DNA of 64,000 nucleotides from Styela clava (GCF_964204865.1 NC_135255.1:12615135-12679134); one strand, 5' to 3'. Shown: positions 1 through 13,843, counted from the first letter of the stretch. The notes: a model not told the origin generated them from the letters alone. Program-made: numbers and translations.

Positions 1-3000
1 CCAACAAAGACTTAGAACCTGAAAGATGAATGGTGGATATACATGAAAGTTGAAGACATTTTGCCAGCTTTAAATTAGTCTACATCACATTTTGAGTGAA
101 GGATTGAAGGATGAACCATTTAAAAAAAACTGCTGACGAGCACTGATGTAGAAGTGTCTATCTATTACTTTGTCTTACCTGATGTAGATCTAAACTTGCT
201 ACATCCAGATGTAAAAGACAAGCTTCAACATTTGATAACATATCTGAAAAATACAAAGTGATAGTGAATACCAGTCAATAAATATGATGCATTAACAGCA
301 AATGACCAGTTTACCATGTATCTTTGTTAGGATAGGATTTATATATTTATCCTGGAGAGCAAAAAACCAACAAAATTTAGGTTAGGTTTTTTCAGAGTTG
401 AGGACTTTAGTCAATTGAAATCAAAATGCTTGTTAATCTGAAATTCGGAGTCAATTCAAAGCGGATTTGAAAAAGGCCAAGTTTGTTTTAGAGTTGGGTG
501 TAGACTTTCTCAGTTTCCGCAGCACTGATTCGAATTGATATACTTTTATCCTCTGATGCTTTCTTGTAATATGAATATCATATACTGATATTAAGTGATG
601 ATATGGCATAACTTGTGATATAAGAAATAGTTTTTACTTTTTGCTTCGTAATGTTTCACGAAATCTTGCATTACTATCGGACTGATTGTTTTTAGTCGAT
701 CATCAAGAATATATGGTTCGAGACATTCAAGAAACACAGTGTGAGCGATGCAGTCTGCCTTGAACCTTTCATATATTCTGTAGAAAATATTTAAACATAA
801 AACAAGAGTGGTTCTGGCAGGGAAAACTATAAGATAATTCCTGATTTTTCCAATTATCAAGTGCTACTTGAAAACACCTTATGAATAAATAGTTAAAATT
901 AGCCAACTTAATAATAATGGTTGAATGTTAATATTAAAAATAATGGTTTGTGTTTTTTTGGGGATTGGAAATTTTTTCCCACAATGTACTTAGAATAGTA
1001 ATTTAATTTAATTTACTTGCAATTGATTGCTTATCTTCATTTCTTAATTATACAGAACACAAGCAGATATTAATTACTAATGAAACTTATATATATTTAT
1101 ACCTGTCACACAAAACATCAATTCTGTTAATATGAAGACAATGATCAACACAAACTGGAACAACATCCTTGAAAAATGCAATCAATACCTGAATATAGAC
1201 AGTTCGAATTAATGGACGATTCAAATTCAACATGTTTTATTGCATCCACAATACCTATAAAAATCATTATAAACTTACCTCCAACTTTCCATTATCAGGA
1301 CATAGTTTTGTCATTGAAAGATCCACATATTCAATTAAGATATCAAGAATCTGAAAGCGAAATAAATATTAAACAAATAAGCAACTCTAATGTAAGTGGT
1401 ACAGATATTGACCTCTGTGAGACATGGGAATTTGATTTCAATTTGGCCAGAAATTAAACAGAAAGGTATATCTCGCATATAAGCTGACGGCCCTAAAACG
1501 GTGAGTTTATATAATTTCGCATATAAGCCGATGCTACAAATCATACCACGCTGTACATATCACATCAAATGGTTGCAGAAGAGCATTAAAAACTATTACA
1601 GACTGTTATCGTTGTCATAGCGTACCAAGCGCTGCTTCGTGTATGTGCATGCACTTATCATAAGAACTTAGCATGTTTCGAGTTGTAGCTATTAGAATTA
1701 AAATTAGCATAATGTCATTTCGTTTGAGTAGGATCAGAGTTATGCGCGTATAAGCCTACCCTCTTAGTTTTTTAGCTTATATGCAAGGATATACGTAATA
1801 TAAAACCAAGCATCTCAACTCCATGAACATCTCCTACTTTGTAATGAACAATATCAAGAAGTAAATACAAACAAAAAAATATGAATCAGTACCATTTCGG
1901 AGACAAGTTGTCTTCTTTTTTCCTGATCTACAGGTAGTCCTACGATAAAATTCAACAAGGTAATTATGAGGCTTTTTCAGAAAAAAACAGAATATGACGG
2001 TAAATCCGGTAATTTGCAGAATGAAACAAACCAATTAGAAGAAAAATTACTATTACAGAGAATGGCATGTTATAAATATGTAATTATTAGATATTTAACT
2101 TGAACAATATTATGGGTGTTTTGATTCACAAATTTGAAATTTACAGTTACCCAGTACCAATATTCAAATTAATTGTGCCACATATTATCCAGCATTCAAA
2201 AATCAAAAAGATGAGTTTCAACATCGTACAACTGGCAAATCGTGTTGTATTTTTCTTCTGTGCGTATGTAGCCTACATAGAAAATTCCTAAAATGCTTCA
2301 TGACTAGTAAATAGCACAAATCAAAATAAAATACCGAGAACAGATTTGGCAGTTCCATTATAAAACGTCAATGCAAGTTCCAAAGCTCTCTGATGTCCAT
2401 TTGGCCAACCGAGTGATGTACGAATTCTATCGTTCCATTGTCGAACTTTGGTTGCATACACGCACAAGTCACCCAGAAGTAATACTGTACCGTTATAAGA
2501 AATCATTGAATGATAACATGTCTGTTCACCAATAGCAGCCTGAAATGTGACAAATTGTGTTAATGATAAACGTTAATACGTCGGGTATAAACTGATCTAT
2601 AATTCCTATTTCTCGATTCCAAAATTTTGTATTCGGGTGTAAACTTTTTCCAACTCCACAGTCCTGTTCGAACTAATAGAACATGAAAAATGATAGTTAG
2701 TCAAATTAAGATTATCATATATCAATACTTTATCATTTCAAAAACAAAGATAAATATCACATTCTATTACAGTCTATCATTACTAGAAATGCAGTATTTA
2801 TAAAATTTACTTATGCCAATACTGGAAATGGCCAAGATGACCTAGTTTTGTGATAAAATGGTGTGTTTTTGAACTAACCATGCATTCCGTGACAAATTTT
2901 AATTCCTCAAGTTATTGTATGAATTTTAAAACACAAATAAATACAACATTCATTACATTGATAATAAAATTATAAATATAGGTAAAGATCTGTTTATCTG

Positions 3001-6000
3001 TCTAAGATGTTTTTAAATTCGATTTCCTTTTGTGTATGCCAATTTCAATTATATTCTACTTTTATAGAATTACGAAATATTGTCTCTCAAGATTGTCCAA
3101 CCATTTTTTGCCATTGGATAAAATGGAGTATATAATAAAAAATAGTTTCATCATACATGTAACGACATTCATACCAGTGCCTTGCTGACATTTCCTCCTG
3201 TAGCGATTGATTTGAAGGTAGCACTGCTGTATACCAAGTTGACGTTTTCCAATAAAATTGTTTCAAGTTCAGCTTGTGTTGCTTCATCCACAACATGCAA
3301 TCTCTCTGTTGAGTCGAGACACAAAATGGTCTTTGTATTCAACCACTAAATTTTAAATAGAGACGCATAAGAATAGAAAATAATATAAACAGGAAATATA
3401 TACAAGAATAACATGACTACATGAGCTATTTCGATGAAAAGGCATATATATTTGTAGCTTTCGTTAGACCATAGCCGAAATTCTTGAAACAAAATTATCT
3501 TGTTCAAGTATCCTTGAGACAATTGCCACATATGGATGCGAAGTGGGAAATAAACAAGTAGAAAGGACTTGCAGTTGAAAACACAATATATATACGACAT
3601 CTGAGTACCTATGCGGACATCGTATCAAAACAGTGTGGTAGGTTTTAAATATCCTTTAAATGGATTTATTTCTTAGTAAATCATTACATTGGTCAATTTT
3701 ACGTAAAATTTAAAGAAAATTATAACTTCATCTCAGAAGGACTGATTTTTTATTTCAAGATCGAAATTCTAAAGTCTAGTAAAACTTATTCATTGGTTTC
3801 AAACCTCTTTCTAAACATGGATACGTGGCTAAACTTAATTACTGCTATACACAAGATGCAGAAACCCAAACCAAAAGACATTTTCTGATACGCCAGAGGT
3901 AAAATTTATTAGTCTTATAAGAAATTAAAACTTACTGCAACGTTAATGAGAGTATAAGTTGTGTTCATAGTCCTGATGTGAGAAAATAGTATATTGTCCC
4001 AATTTTCATTTTTCACCTGATAATGAAATATAAAAACCATGATCATGTAACTGACGAAGCCTCTACTCCATGATAAAAATTCAAATCAACAGAGAATATG
4101 ACCGTAGGAAATTCACCTAAGCTTGCAGACCATCTGATTGATAATGAAATTAAATTATAAATTACCTATATTAGTGATGCATATCCTAATTGTTAGGTTT
4201 TCCAGAATTCTGTTTTGATATTGTTTCCAATTTCAATTATCTACTCCGAATCATTATCAGTAAAATTATGATATAACATGTCATTGACTTAATCATAAAC
4301 TTTATGAGAAATACCAATTTTCTCTAGATGTTTTAAAAAGAATTTTAAATTTCATTCACAATTAAATTCTCTAGACATCTGTAATCACAACAGCAACAAA
4401 AAGTAGTCTGTGTCACTGATTGGTTCAAAAATCGGATCTTTTAAAAGGAAGATGTAAAAAAACTTCTACAAACAAGGTTGTAAATAGTCTTGTACCTGGA
4501 AAAAGTAAATGACATCTCCCCTTGCAAATAATAACACCGGATCAATAGACCTTGTGTTAGATTCAACAAAAACAGACAATCGCCAACTGATAAGAGGTAT
4601 GTTTGTCATATTTCTCTGCAAAATCAATATAAAATCAAATCAGTAAGCAACAAGTTACAGCATGAAGACATTCCCTAAAACTATGCTGGATTGAAATTGA
4701 AACTCTGAATCCTAATATAATACCATATTGGAAAAGCTTTTATAAACAAGTAGAAAAATATACAATCATTTTCAGAATTGTTCTTGATATAAAAATAGAC
4801 AGATGAATCATTTTACTTAGTAATTGTTGTTGTCTAAAAGAGTTGTTGTCTAAAAGTTTATTAATAGTTGAATATCGCAATGTTTTTCAGAAAGATATGC
4901 CTTTGATATATTTTATATCTTCTCCAGGCTTTTTTACCCCAAATTTTGCTAATCCAAAAAACACTGCATAAATTATTGGCAACAATCTCTTTATATCAAC
5001 AATTTTTATTTTATTTGATGGAATAATTGATGTTATTTAATAGACTTTCATTCATATAATATAAACAATACCGTACATTCAGTTGATGGCTGAAAAGAAC
5101 TTTGATTTGTGGCCTCAATGACACAACAAGAACCTGTTAAAAAACATAGCATTGAATGACAAATTGACTCCTTTATTTTCATCTATTATTTCATCAGTAT
5201 ATATTTTGGATGTGATGACAGGTGAATGGAAAAACAAATTGCTCATCCAATCATGAATGATCGTGGAGGACATGGTCGTGGAAACAAGATGTTATCCCAG
5301 GAATACATTGAAAAGGGACGAATCTCAATTTTTCGGATACATCAAAATGGCAGATATCACAATCATAATTAAACAGAAAATTGTTGCCCGCTTAAATTTG
5401 ATTAGTACCTTTAACTCCAAATAATAATTTCCTTGTTATAATGCGTTGATTTCAATTATTATCCTTTAGAAAAAATATCCAGCCTTGAATACAATAAACA
5501 ACCATTCATTCTATGGCACAAGATACAGCATAGCAAAAAATTAAGAGTGATTTCTCACCTTTGTCAAAGTTCCCATTGCCAACAAATGTCTGTCTCTCAA
5601 TGGATGATCAGCAATTGTTTTCAGAATATGGAGAGGTTCGATGGTGCATACTTCACCTCGACTGTCGATAAAAACAAACATACTAAATATCAAATTACAG
5701 CCATTGGTTTATTTTGCTGCTAACTTGAATAACTTAAAACATAATACATAAAATTGCACTGAATGTTAAAGGCGTTTAGAATAATGCTTTTTTCTGTAAT
5801 AGACAATTCACAAATTCTATATTACTACTTCTTTTTGCATGATTTGGGGGCCTATTAGGGCCAGCTAACTACTAACCCATAGGTGGGTAACAGGGAGACC
5901 CCACTTATTATTTCGGTAATTCACCTAGTCACCAATTAATGCAAACTATGTTTTGGACATGAATTTCTCAAAATCGAATACCAGCAATTCCCACAGTTCT

Positions 6001-9000
6001 GATATAAGTGCTGTATGTGTTAAGCTCAACACCACACACAACAGCAATCAAAGAATTAAAAGACTAGCGGAAAAGATACAACAGTAAGTTTGTTATTAAT
6101 GCAAACTTCGATTGTATATCTAAGACCCGTATTCTTTTTTATAATAATAAAAACATGCGTGGCCCATCCCTGGTATAAATCAAGAAAAAAATGCCTCACC
6201 TGCCAGAAAACAAACACCTTGACTCACAAGACCTCACACCCATAACCCTCCTGAAAACAATATAAAATAATTAAAAAACAAAACATACCTAATTTTAAAC
6301 TTATAACCATTATTGATGAAACTCCACACAAACCTGAAATTCAATTCAAACACTGATCCACCACTGTCATTACAAACTGCTAATGTAGGATCATCAGTAA
6401 ACTGAAAGAGAAAAACCCACATTAGATAGTATACAAAGCAAGCTTAAGGAACAGTTGTTCGCTAGCGAAATGAAGCAATAGGTATAAAAATAATAGTGAG
6501 CATAGCTATATATTTTTCAGAATGAATGACAAATACACATTAGAATATTTGTGTAAACACACATTGAAATCTAAGCCAGGGGTAGGGAGCTCATTCAGCT
6601 TTGGATTAGAAGTCCTTCAAAGTACCTAATCCTCAACTTTGAACACCAGAAATGGCTAAAACTATATAAAAAAAACATCCCAAATATAAATTATTTTCGA
6701 ACAGAAAACAAAAATGAAGATATGTGACAATTTAGAGAAGTTTTCATTCGTAATAACTTGAAATATTAACAATAAAAGTCAAAACTTAAGCTTTTTTTTC
6801 ATTTTGTTAGTCTACATATGTAGTAGTTGATTTCATTTCAACAATCCTTGACTAACCTTAACATGTAAAACAGAAGATCCTGGAGGATGAGCATCTGTTA
6901 TTGTTCGGAGTAATTTCCCTGATTTCACGTCATACATGAGTATCTGTCCTCTTGCATATCCGACTAGTAGTCTGTCGCTATCCATATTGAATGCCAATGC
7001 AGTCACAGAACCATACTTGCTACCAACACTGACGCTACCCAACACATGAACTAACTTCTGATCATTATCTGTGAGGAATATGAGACATAGTGGAGTTACG
7101 AATAGAATTTATGATAATCTATGAAGCTCTAGTCATACTGTAGATATGAATTTTAACTTACCAAATACTAAAGCAATTCCATGAGCAGTTCCAATGGCTA
7201 TCAACTGAGAAACTGCCTGTAAAAAATATATTCAATCTTACAGTACTTTTACATATAAGAACCTATTAAACATTCGAAAATGGCATATCTATATACAAAA
7301 ATTGAATGTAACATTTTAAGATTTCTTCCATATTAATCTTTCCAATATATAAATATTTTAAATCTGTGAAGTGACTCTTCATTGAAAAGGGGAATTAAAC
7401 TGTAAGAAACAGAATCCAAACAAAAACTTGTGACACAACTTCAGCAACCCGCAGTCCAAATAACGGAATTTCCCGTTAGGCTGCCTTTTCATCTAGCTAA
7501 AAATTTTACCTTATATTTAGATGTGAATTACAGAATTTAAGTAACTAAGACTGACTCCTTTCTTATAACAACATAACATACCAATGATGTTGGCTTTCCA
7601 GCATTGATTCTATCAGCAGATGACATGATATGATTTGACAGAGCTTGCATTCGGTAAAATGCAAGAACAGGTCCATGGAATTGTGGAGCATCTTTTTTCT
7701 TTACACTGAAACAATAAAAAACAAGCTTAATTTAGAACGAGGGGCCAGTCATGTCAGATGTATTTGCCAACCAAACAACAACCAAAAATACAGCACATGA
7801 ATCCAACTTTTACTAAAAAGAATGGAGCTTGATCTTGTGAGTTGTGTCACTTCATACAATATAACATATATAATTTTGGAAATATTCCGGAATTTAGCAT
7901 AGTCAAATGTTTAGATTTTCACAAAATTCAAAATAGAAAAGTGAACTATTGACGAATAATACTTGCACTAGACCCAGTAGACTGACTTCTACAGATAGCG
8001 ATTTATTCCTATAACCATGAGAACCCATTACAATAGAAATATGCCTATAATGATGACAACCTATTGAAGATCTCATTCGGTTATTTTTCTTCAAAGACAC
8101 GATATTAGGAAAAATTCATATTTGGTTCAATTCTAGATCACCTTCTGAGCTGATTTTATAATCATTTATTTTAATATCGTTGGTTTCATACCTTGAAGCC
8201 TGACTGTCTCCACTTTTGATTGATGTTGTTTCTAATGATTTCAGAACACTCAGGGATGCCATCTCACTTTTCTTAAGATAACCATTTGATATGTTTTTCT
8301 CTGGAGTTCCTGACAAAATGTGAATAGTGAAAACAAGGTGCTATTGCACATAAGCTCATGTCAAAGAGAGAGAAGGCATGTATGTAACTAAGGAAAAGTT
8401 GAGTAAAATAGAATCAATAAAAATAGAGCGTACATTGGTGCTCATCTGACAAACATAGAAAAAAAAGTAAAGCATATTTTTCGCCCACAGCTTTTTGGAT
8501 AATAATATGAAGAAACTAAAAAAAATGGGTATTAATAAAAATAGAACTAGACTTATTCGCAAAGTCTGCTTATTATGTGGGAAATACGGTATTCTTTTAT
8601 AAAGATGATACATCAAATAGTGTAGTGAGATTCTTTATCAGTGTCACCTCACAATTTTCATATCACCTGCTACAAGCGATAAAGTAACAAATCGCAAAAA
8701 ACATATTCAAGCAATTATATAAATGTTGTTACCTGTAGATGTGGGCGAAAAACCATTGGTGATATTATCCAACAACGACACATTATCTTCAGTCTCACTT
8801 TCAGCCTCTTTCAAAATACTTTCTAAGGAAGGTTCTTCAACATCAGGAATGTCAAACTCTGTTGGATCAAGCTGCAAAAGAAATTGATTTGTAAACATTA
8901 ACCCATTTTATACTCCATACATACTTATGATATATCCATAGCCAGATCTGTGACATTTAATCGAAGCTGACCTTTCTATAATTGATGGAGCTACCAGAAA

Positions 9001-9527
9001 TTTTAGTGGCTTCAGCTCCCAACCATCGAATTATTTTTTCCCATGGCTATGAAGCCCAGCTCTGTAGTTAAAAAATGAAGCTCAGAGTCAGAGCCATTGT
9101 GATTTTTAACCAGTCTTTCAGTCCTGGCTTATATTTCAATGCTTGTTAATATAAATATGTAGCCTATCTAATTATGCATACATATTGAAGTGTATTTAAA
9201 ATTATTGTGTTGGGTCCATACACAAATGAGTACCATACGAGAATAACCCATTGTAATTTGAGGTCTGGAAAAAGAAGTTGATAACTACTGCAAAATATCA
9301 AAGTGTAAAAAATGGAATATATTTTACTCAACATAGCAGCTTGACCATATTAATCAAAATGACAATTCATATAACCCTATTGAAAATCATGTAACTATTA
9401 CTAGCAAATAACTGTAAAAGTAAACACTATATACAGAGAATATCTGTTAAATATAAAAGGACTTCATCAAACTCACCTCTTCTAAATCTTCCAGAATATT
9501 CCCATTACTAGTTTCAAGCTTGTCCAT
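1..9527 (-). CDS. VPS8: VPS8, CORVET subunit (5' part, 20 exons, C-terminus off window)
   Basis: Homologue of VPS8, the CORVET subunit that links Rab5 to endosome tethering on early endosomes. Exons read on the minus strand, all with AG/GT borders and matching phases: 9527-9477, 8871-8733, 8309-8192, 7705-7582, 7216-7162, 7068-6857, 6401-6334, 6250-6200, 5661-5559, 5133-5077, 4615-4496, 4016-3936, 3345-3175, 2539-2335, 1939-1893, 1350-1279, 1188-1103, 777-638, 243-179 and 18-1 (cut by the edge). Together they give about 661 residues. Recognisable family stretches are EFDIPDVEEPSLESIL (about residue 22), ITDAHPPG (about 220), FTDDPTLAVCNDSGGS (about 234) and VFLECLEPYIL (about 600). Residues 100-500 are the WD40-like propeller and the alpha-solenoid begins after that. 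The solenoid remainder and the C-terminal RING (human protein about 1,430 residues) must lie left of base 1. The start is the first ATG in frame, followed by an acidic leader. Introns carry a SINE tail fragment near 331-360. Confidence 0.93.
331..360 (-). repeat. SINE tail fragment in a VPS8 intron
   Basis: About 30 bases containing GGATAGGATTTATATATTTA match the 3' end of the SINE seen complete at 18760-19111, which has GGATAGGATTTACATATTTA in the same orientation. The tRNA-like head is absent, so this is a 5'-truncated or decayed copy. Confidence 0.5.
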
Positions 9528-10485
9528 CGTGCTACAATCAGATCATTTCAGCTATGGAGCAACATTTTATTTTAACTATCAAATAATAAATAATAAAAAA
9601 AGATCGAGCGTAATAAAGGTACAAACGTAGGATCTAAAAAAAGGACAACTAGATTGCGAAAACTTATATCACAAAGTAAAATACATGTATAATGCATGTT
9701 ATCATACCAAGATGTTATGGCAAAGTCAATTGTAATACACCACATCACACTCAATTTTCCTTGTTTTCCTGAAGCTATTCATAATAAATCTAAGATCAGA
9801 ACCAGATAAGTTACTGCTTCAGATATCAATGAAAATAGGCAGTAATTTTACAAGCAAAAACCGCCGCAGTAAAACCAAAGTACTAATGGACTTTTAGGAT
9901 TTTCTTTTCACTGTGGATCAGGGTCATCTTTTGGTCTAGGATTCAAATATGTACTTAAAACAAACCAGCTTATGTACAGTTTTTAAGCAAAAGTAATTGA
10001 TCAAGAACTAATTTCTGTTACAGGCTGATAGACATACGACAATCATGTACGGTATATATAGCCACAGTAAAAACAAGATAGCCTAAGTCAAATTTTTTTA
10101 GAGATGGGCTTTTTTGATTTTTTATAACAAGCACCTGTTGTTTTTTGGATTCAATAGCTCGGCATTTGATGAGTGGAATATTGTGATACTATCCGACTTT
10201 CGAGGGTAGAAATAATGCCAATATGTCCTAATTCCAGTGTTGTTTTGAACCCTAAAAGATTTTAAAACTTTGTCCAAAATGGGGGGTAGAATATATACAT
10301 ATAGTGGTGTGTTTTAGGCGTCCCCAAACACACAGTCTTAGGTGCCATATGTAATATGATGTTTTGTAAAGAATATCAGATTCCTATTTTACCACATTAA
10401 TTACAGAACTGAGAATAACAAAATTGTGATTTTCTCAAAATGTGACATAAACTAACTTGGTTTTACTGCGTCATGGTGTAATAAG
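9528..10485. other. Intergenic spacer upstream of VPS8
   Basis: AT-rich DNA between the VPS8 start and the hAT MITE. It should hold the VPS8 promoter and 5' UTR. A possible splice acceptor lies 4 bases before the VPS8 ATG (CTGATTGTAG, then CACGATGG on the minus strand). I see no coding sequence or other repeat that I can support. Confidence 0.5.
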
Positions 10486-10800
10486 TAGAGCTGGGAATAG
10501 TGACCCGTTAACTACTATTAGATGGTTAATGGTTACAAGTAATTTTAAACATCAACAGACATCCAAAGGAAGTAAAATTAATTCGCATGTATCAGTATTA
10601 AAATTCCAAATAATTAATGTATATGAGTGACCAAGCAGATCGTCTAGTTAATAGATGGACATTTCTGATCCATATACAATTTTCAACATTCCAAACTAAT
10701 ATTTATGGCAAACAGTTTTATAATCATAACATAATATAATAAGTGATATTTCACCCAATTTTCAAAGGTAAAAGTGTTTTCATAATAACTCCCAGCCCTG
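10486..10800. mobile_element. hAT-type MITE with 8-bp target duplication
   Basis: A 315-bp non-coding element. Its left end TAGAGCTGGGAA and the reverse complement of its right end (CAGGGCTGGGAG) form imperfect 12-bp terminal inverted repeats. It is flanked by GTAATAAG on the left and GTAATGAG on the right (10801-10808), an 8-bp target duplication with one mismatch, typical of hAT transposons. The left 75 bp resemble the sequence starting at 23056. No transposase is present, so it would need a hAT transposase elsewhere to move. Confidence 0.8.
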
Positions 10801-10808
10801 GTAATGAG

Positions 10809-11497
10809 TCTTCTTATGTGCTATCAAACTAGATTGAGATACCTGTACAGTTAGTACTTCTGGTATTACTTTCCTATGAAATTTGAAAAATTTACAACAA
10901 ATATCTATACAACATTTCTAAAATAACTTATCAGTGTCTATTCACCATCACCAAATAATAATCTTTATAACCCATACAAAATTCAATCTTGTTGATTGAG
11001 GCGAGAAATTTAGAACAGAATAGCAGGTTTAAAAATAATTAAAATATTATCATATTATGTCCGATAACAACCACTGACAAAAGAATATCCTAATGCAAAA
11101 CACCCAACATAAGCAGCGGATCACATGGTAATTTTCATTTTTAACATATAAATCAAGTCAAGTCAGGGCAGTTTCTAGCAGGGAGTACATTTCTAATGTT
11201 ATCAAAACAAGAGTTGTTGTGGGCATGTTAACAATAATTTAGGCATTTAAAATGATATGGCCCAAAATAACATCAAAAGATTTTCATAATATGATCTGCC
11301 AATCAACTGCTACAAAGAAGGCATAAGATAATCAGAATGACAAAGTTTATGGTACCCCTGCAAGTGTTTTGTAATAGGTATTGGAAGCTGCAATGATTTA
11401 CGGCTCAACAGAATGTCCCGACAACAACACAAAAATATTGATTTGCATCGATGAAAATTGATTTCATTTTTCATATGTCTCACAATTATAATACTAA
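10809..11497. other. SART1 3' flank
   Basis: AT-rich sequence between the MITE and the SART1 stop codon. It presumably holds the SART1 3' UTR. No reading frame or repeat stands out. Confidence 0.4.
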
Positions 11498-13843
11498 TCA
11501 TTTCTTCAGCCCTCCACCACCAGCTTGCAATGTTTTACCAGCTCCACTTAGAACAATATAAGGACTTGCTTCGCTTTGTAATTTTTCTTTCATCATTGCT
11601 ACTGTGTTAAGTGGTGTATCAGTCGAACTCATTTTCAACATCATATCTTCTTCTCCTTTCTTTTTTTGTCGTTTTTCGAGTTTCATTTTACCCGATCCTT
11701 TGCCGTGAAACCTGTGAGATAATTTTCTGAAAGCTTCTTTTGGATTCATTAATCGACCTCCTTCATCAACATACTCGATAGTTACTTTAGGTTTATAATT
11801 TTTCTTTTCTTCAAAATCCATTACAATTCCACGATCGTAGCGATTACTACGGTCTTTCGAGTATTTTTCGTGAGCGTATTTATCCAAATGATCAACTGCG
11901 TTTTTGTCTTCAATGGAATAGTTTGCAGAAAGCAGGTCAATATTTTTACTAGTTATTGTGACTGAGCTTTTTGGTTTTTCTTCCATCAGGTAACCCTTTC
12001 TCGTGGCTAGTTTTAGTGCACCGGCTAAGCCGCCTACAGCAAGAGGCTCGGCTTCAATAGGTGCATGTCTATCATCGACAGGTTCTGCCTGTGTAACTGG
12101 CTTAACTTTGGCTTTATCGTTCACAAAATTCCATCCTGACGTAACTTCTTCTTCTTCTTCATCTTCCACGTCCATATCAACGCTGTCGTCCATGGAAGTC
12201 TCTTCCATAGGCACTTCTTTAATAACATTCAAATCTGAGGCGGTTCCGAGCTGACGACAAAATTCATCAGTTGAATTTAAAGATATAGTTGTAGAATAAT
12301 TGGCCATTGGATTTTCAAATGAAACTTTATTTAAAAGGTCTAAATGTTCGACGACTTTACTGGCACCGACATCCTCAGTAACCATGTTTGATTTAACCTG
12401 TTTTGCCCGTCTTGCTTTGTCCAATGCTTTTTGAAGTTCATTACTGGCATCATCCTCGTCAAAAATGACATTTTTCTTCGAATTCATTAAAGTTGTAGAT
12501 GTTATACTTGTGTCATCCACTTTTGCAGATTCAATACCTTCATCCCATCCAGGTATATTTCCTCGTTGATTTCGACTTCTAGAACCAAAATCAGATGATG
12601 TTGAACTACCCGGTAGAGGTTGTAGATCGTCTGGTTTTAGATCACGTTTTCTTACTTTTCGCACTTTCTTTTTTCGTTTTTTGAACTTTGTCATTTCCTC
12701 TTCAGTCAAATATTCAGATGCAATTTTGAGTTGAGGGAGTGCTAAGCTGACTCCTTTAGCTTTAATTTCATTTTTCATCATCATTTTTTGTTGTTCCCAA
12801 GTCGTATCAACTTTTCCATAATTACCGATAGTAAATTTCTCTTGCTTGATTCCTTCAATTTCTTCATCATATTTCGAAAGCATAGACTTTTGTTTAAAAA
12901 ATCCCATTTCATCAACCTCTTCCTCATCATAAGCTTTGTATCCAGAACCTTTGGACTTCACGTCCAAATTTCGTTTTGCTTTTTCAGTATCAACCAAGTT
13001 TACACCAACAAGAACATCATCCTTATCTTCTTCAAGTATATTTTTATCTTCGAGAGTCAAAATTTCTGATCTTCCTTCTTTGAACATTTCTAAGGAGTGT
13101 TTTACAGTAATGCCTTGCAAATCACGAGATGTGTATGAGTCTTTCTTTACATCGGCAAATTCATTGTCTATTAAACCACCAATACCAAATTCTGCATCCA
13201 TTTTAGCCATTTCTTGTTCTCGTTTTTCAGCCACCTTTTTTTGTTTTTCCATTTTTCTACTTCTTTCTACCCAAGATACCGCATCATTTTCATCTTCATT
13301 TTCTTCTCCCAAAGTCTTGATTTTCCCCATTTTTTTGTTTAAGTTTCTTTTTTCTTTAATGGCTCGTAGTTTTTCTCTAATATCATCCTGTTTTTTCTTT
13401 TCCCACAAATCTTCAGCAGGAGCATGAACAAATTCTTCTTTCTTTGATTCGGTTGCATTACCGGAAGATCCACCGACGTCGAGAGGTTTGAGTCCCAGTT
13501 TTAACCTCAACTTATTTGTTTCTTCAATACTGAGTGAGTCACCTTCGCCATTAGCTGATGTTGGAGTGGGTTCAGCATGATGTTGTCTTGACTTACCATT
13601 ACGTTCAGATTCCAACTTTTGGGGGGATTCAGAATCTCGATCTCGTTCACTTTGTTTCTTGTGTTTTTTCTTATGTTTTTTTTGTTTAGAATATGATTTT
13701 TCTGTTTCTACATCGTCATGACGTCTTCTTTTTTTTTCTTCTGGACTATGACTTTCATCTCTCTCTTCATCATCATATGCAGGACTTGAACGCTTGTGCT
13801 TTCGATGTTTATGGTCTTTCTTATGCTTTTTAGATGATCCCAT
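11498..13843 (-). CDS. SART1: SART1 / Snu66, U4/U6.U5 tri-snRNP protein (intronless)
   Basis: Single uninterrupted frame of 781 residues, close to the roughly 800 of vertebrate SART1. SART1 (yeast Snu66) is a U5-associated component of the U4/U6.U5 tri-snRNP, needed for spliceosome activation in the nucleus. Residues 1-100 are a Lys/His/Arg/Glu-rich low-complexity tail. EETNKLRLKLGLKPL (about 106-120) is the family's conserved N-terminal motif. Residues 150-215 are highly charged and probably helical or coiled. The C-terminus has the conserved TPLNTVAMMKEKL and a final SGAGKTLQ-type tail. The acidic run DVEDEEEEE lies near residue 560. The full-length open frame with conserved ends argues for a functional gene. 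Vertebrate SART1 has many introns, so the lack of any intron suggests intron loss or an old functional retrocopy. A splice-acceptor-like TATTTACAG lies shortly upstream of the ATG on the minus strand. Confidence 0.95.
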   Translation of the reverse strand: MGSSKKHKKDHKHRKHKRSSPAYDDEERDESHSPEEKKRRRHDDVETEKSYSKQKKHKKKHKKQSERDRDSESPQKLESERNGKSRQHHAEPTPTSANGEGDSLSIEETNKLRLKLGLKPLDVGGSSGNATESKKEEFVHAPAEDLWEKKKQDDIREKLRAIKEKRNLNKKMGKIKTLGEENEDENDAVSWVERSRKMEKQKKVAEKREQEMAKMDAEFGIGGLIDNEFADVKKDSYTSRDLQGITVKHSLEMFKEGRSEILTLEDKNILEEDKDDVLVGVNLVDTEKAKRNLDVKSKGSGYKAYDEEEVDEMGFFKQKSMLSKYDEEIEGIKQEKFTIGNYGKVDTTWEQQKMMMKNEIKAKGVSLALPQLKIASEYLTEEEMTKFKKRKKKVRKVRKRDLKPDDLQPLPGSSTSSDFGSRSRNQRGNIPGWDEGIESAKVDDTSITSTTLMNSKKNVIFDEDDASNELQKALDKARRAKQVKSNMVTEDVGASKVVEHLDLLNKVSFENPMANYSTTISLNSTDEFCRQLGTASDLNVIKEVPMEETSMDDSVDMDVEDEEEEEVTSGWNFVNDKAKVKPVTQAEPVDDRHAPIEAEPLAVGGLAGALKLATRKGYLMEEKPKSSVTITSKNIDLLSANYSIEDKNAVDHLDKYAHEKYSKDRSNRYDRGIVMDFEEKKNYKPKVTIEYVDEGGRLMNPKEAFRKLSHRFHGKGSGKMKLEKRQKKKGEEDMMLKMSSTDTPLNTVAMMKEKLQSEASPYIVLSGAGKTLQAGGGGLKK

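Noticed and set aside
122-262. Plus-strand frame resembling a decayed exon (contains LPDVDLNLLHPDVKDKL)
   Set aside because: It is the antisense of VPS8 exon 243-179, which fits the family and the splice phases.
1176-1457. 93-codon plus-strand frame that looks like a small gene
   Set aside because: The minus strand here holds two VPS8 exons (1350-1279 and 1188-1103) with correct splice sites and matching phases, so the plus frame is a shadow.
12003-13427. Long plus-strand frames within SART1
   Set aside because: Antisense shadows of a Lys/Glu-rich coding sequence, giving Ser/Phe-rich translations with no family resemblance.
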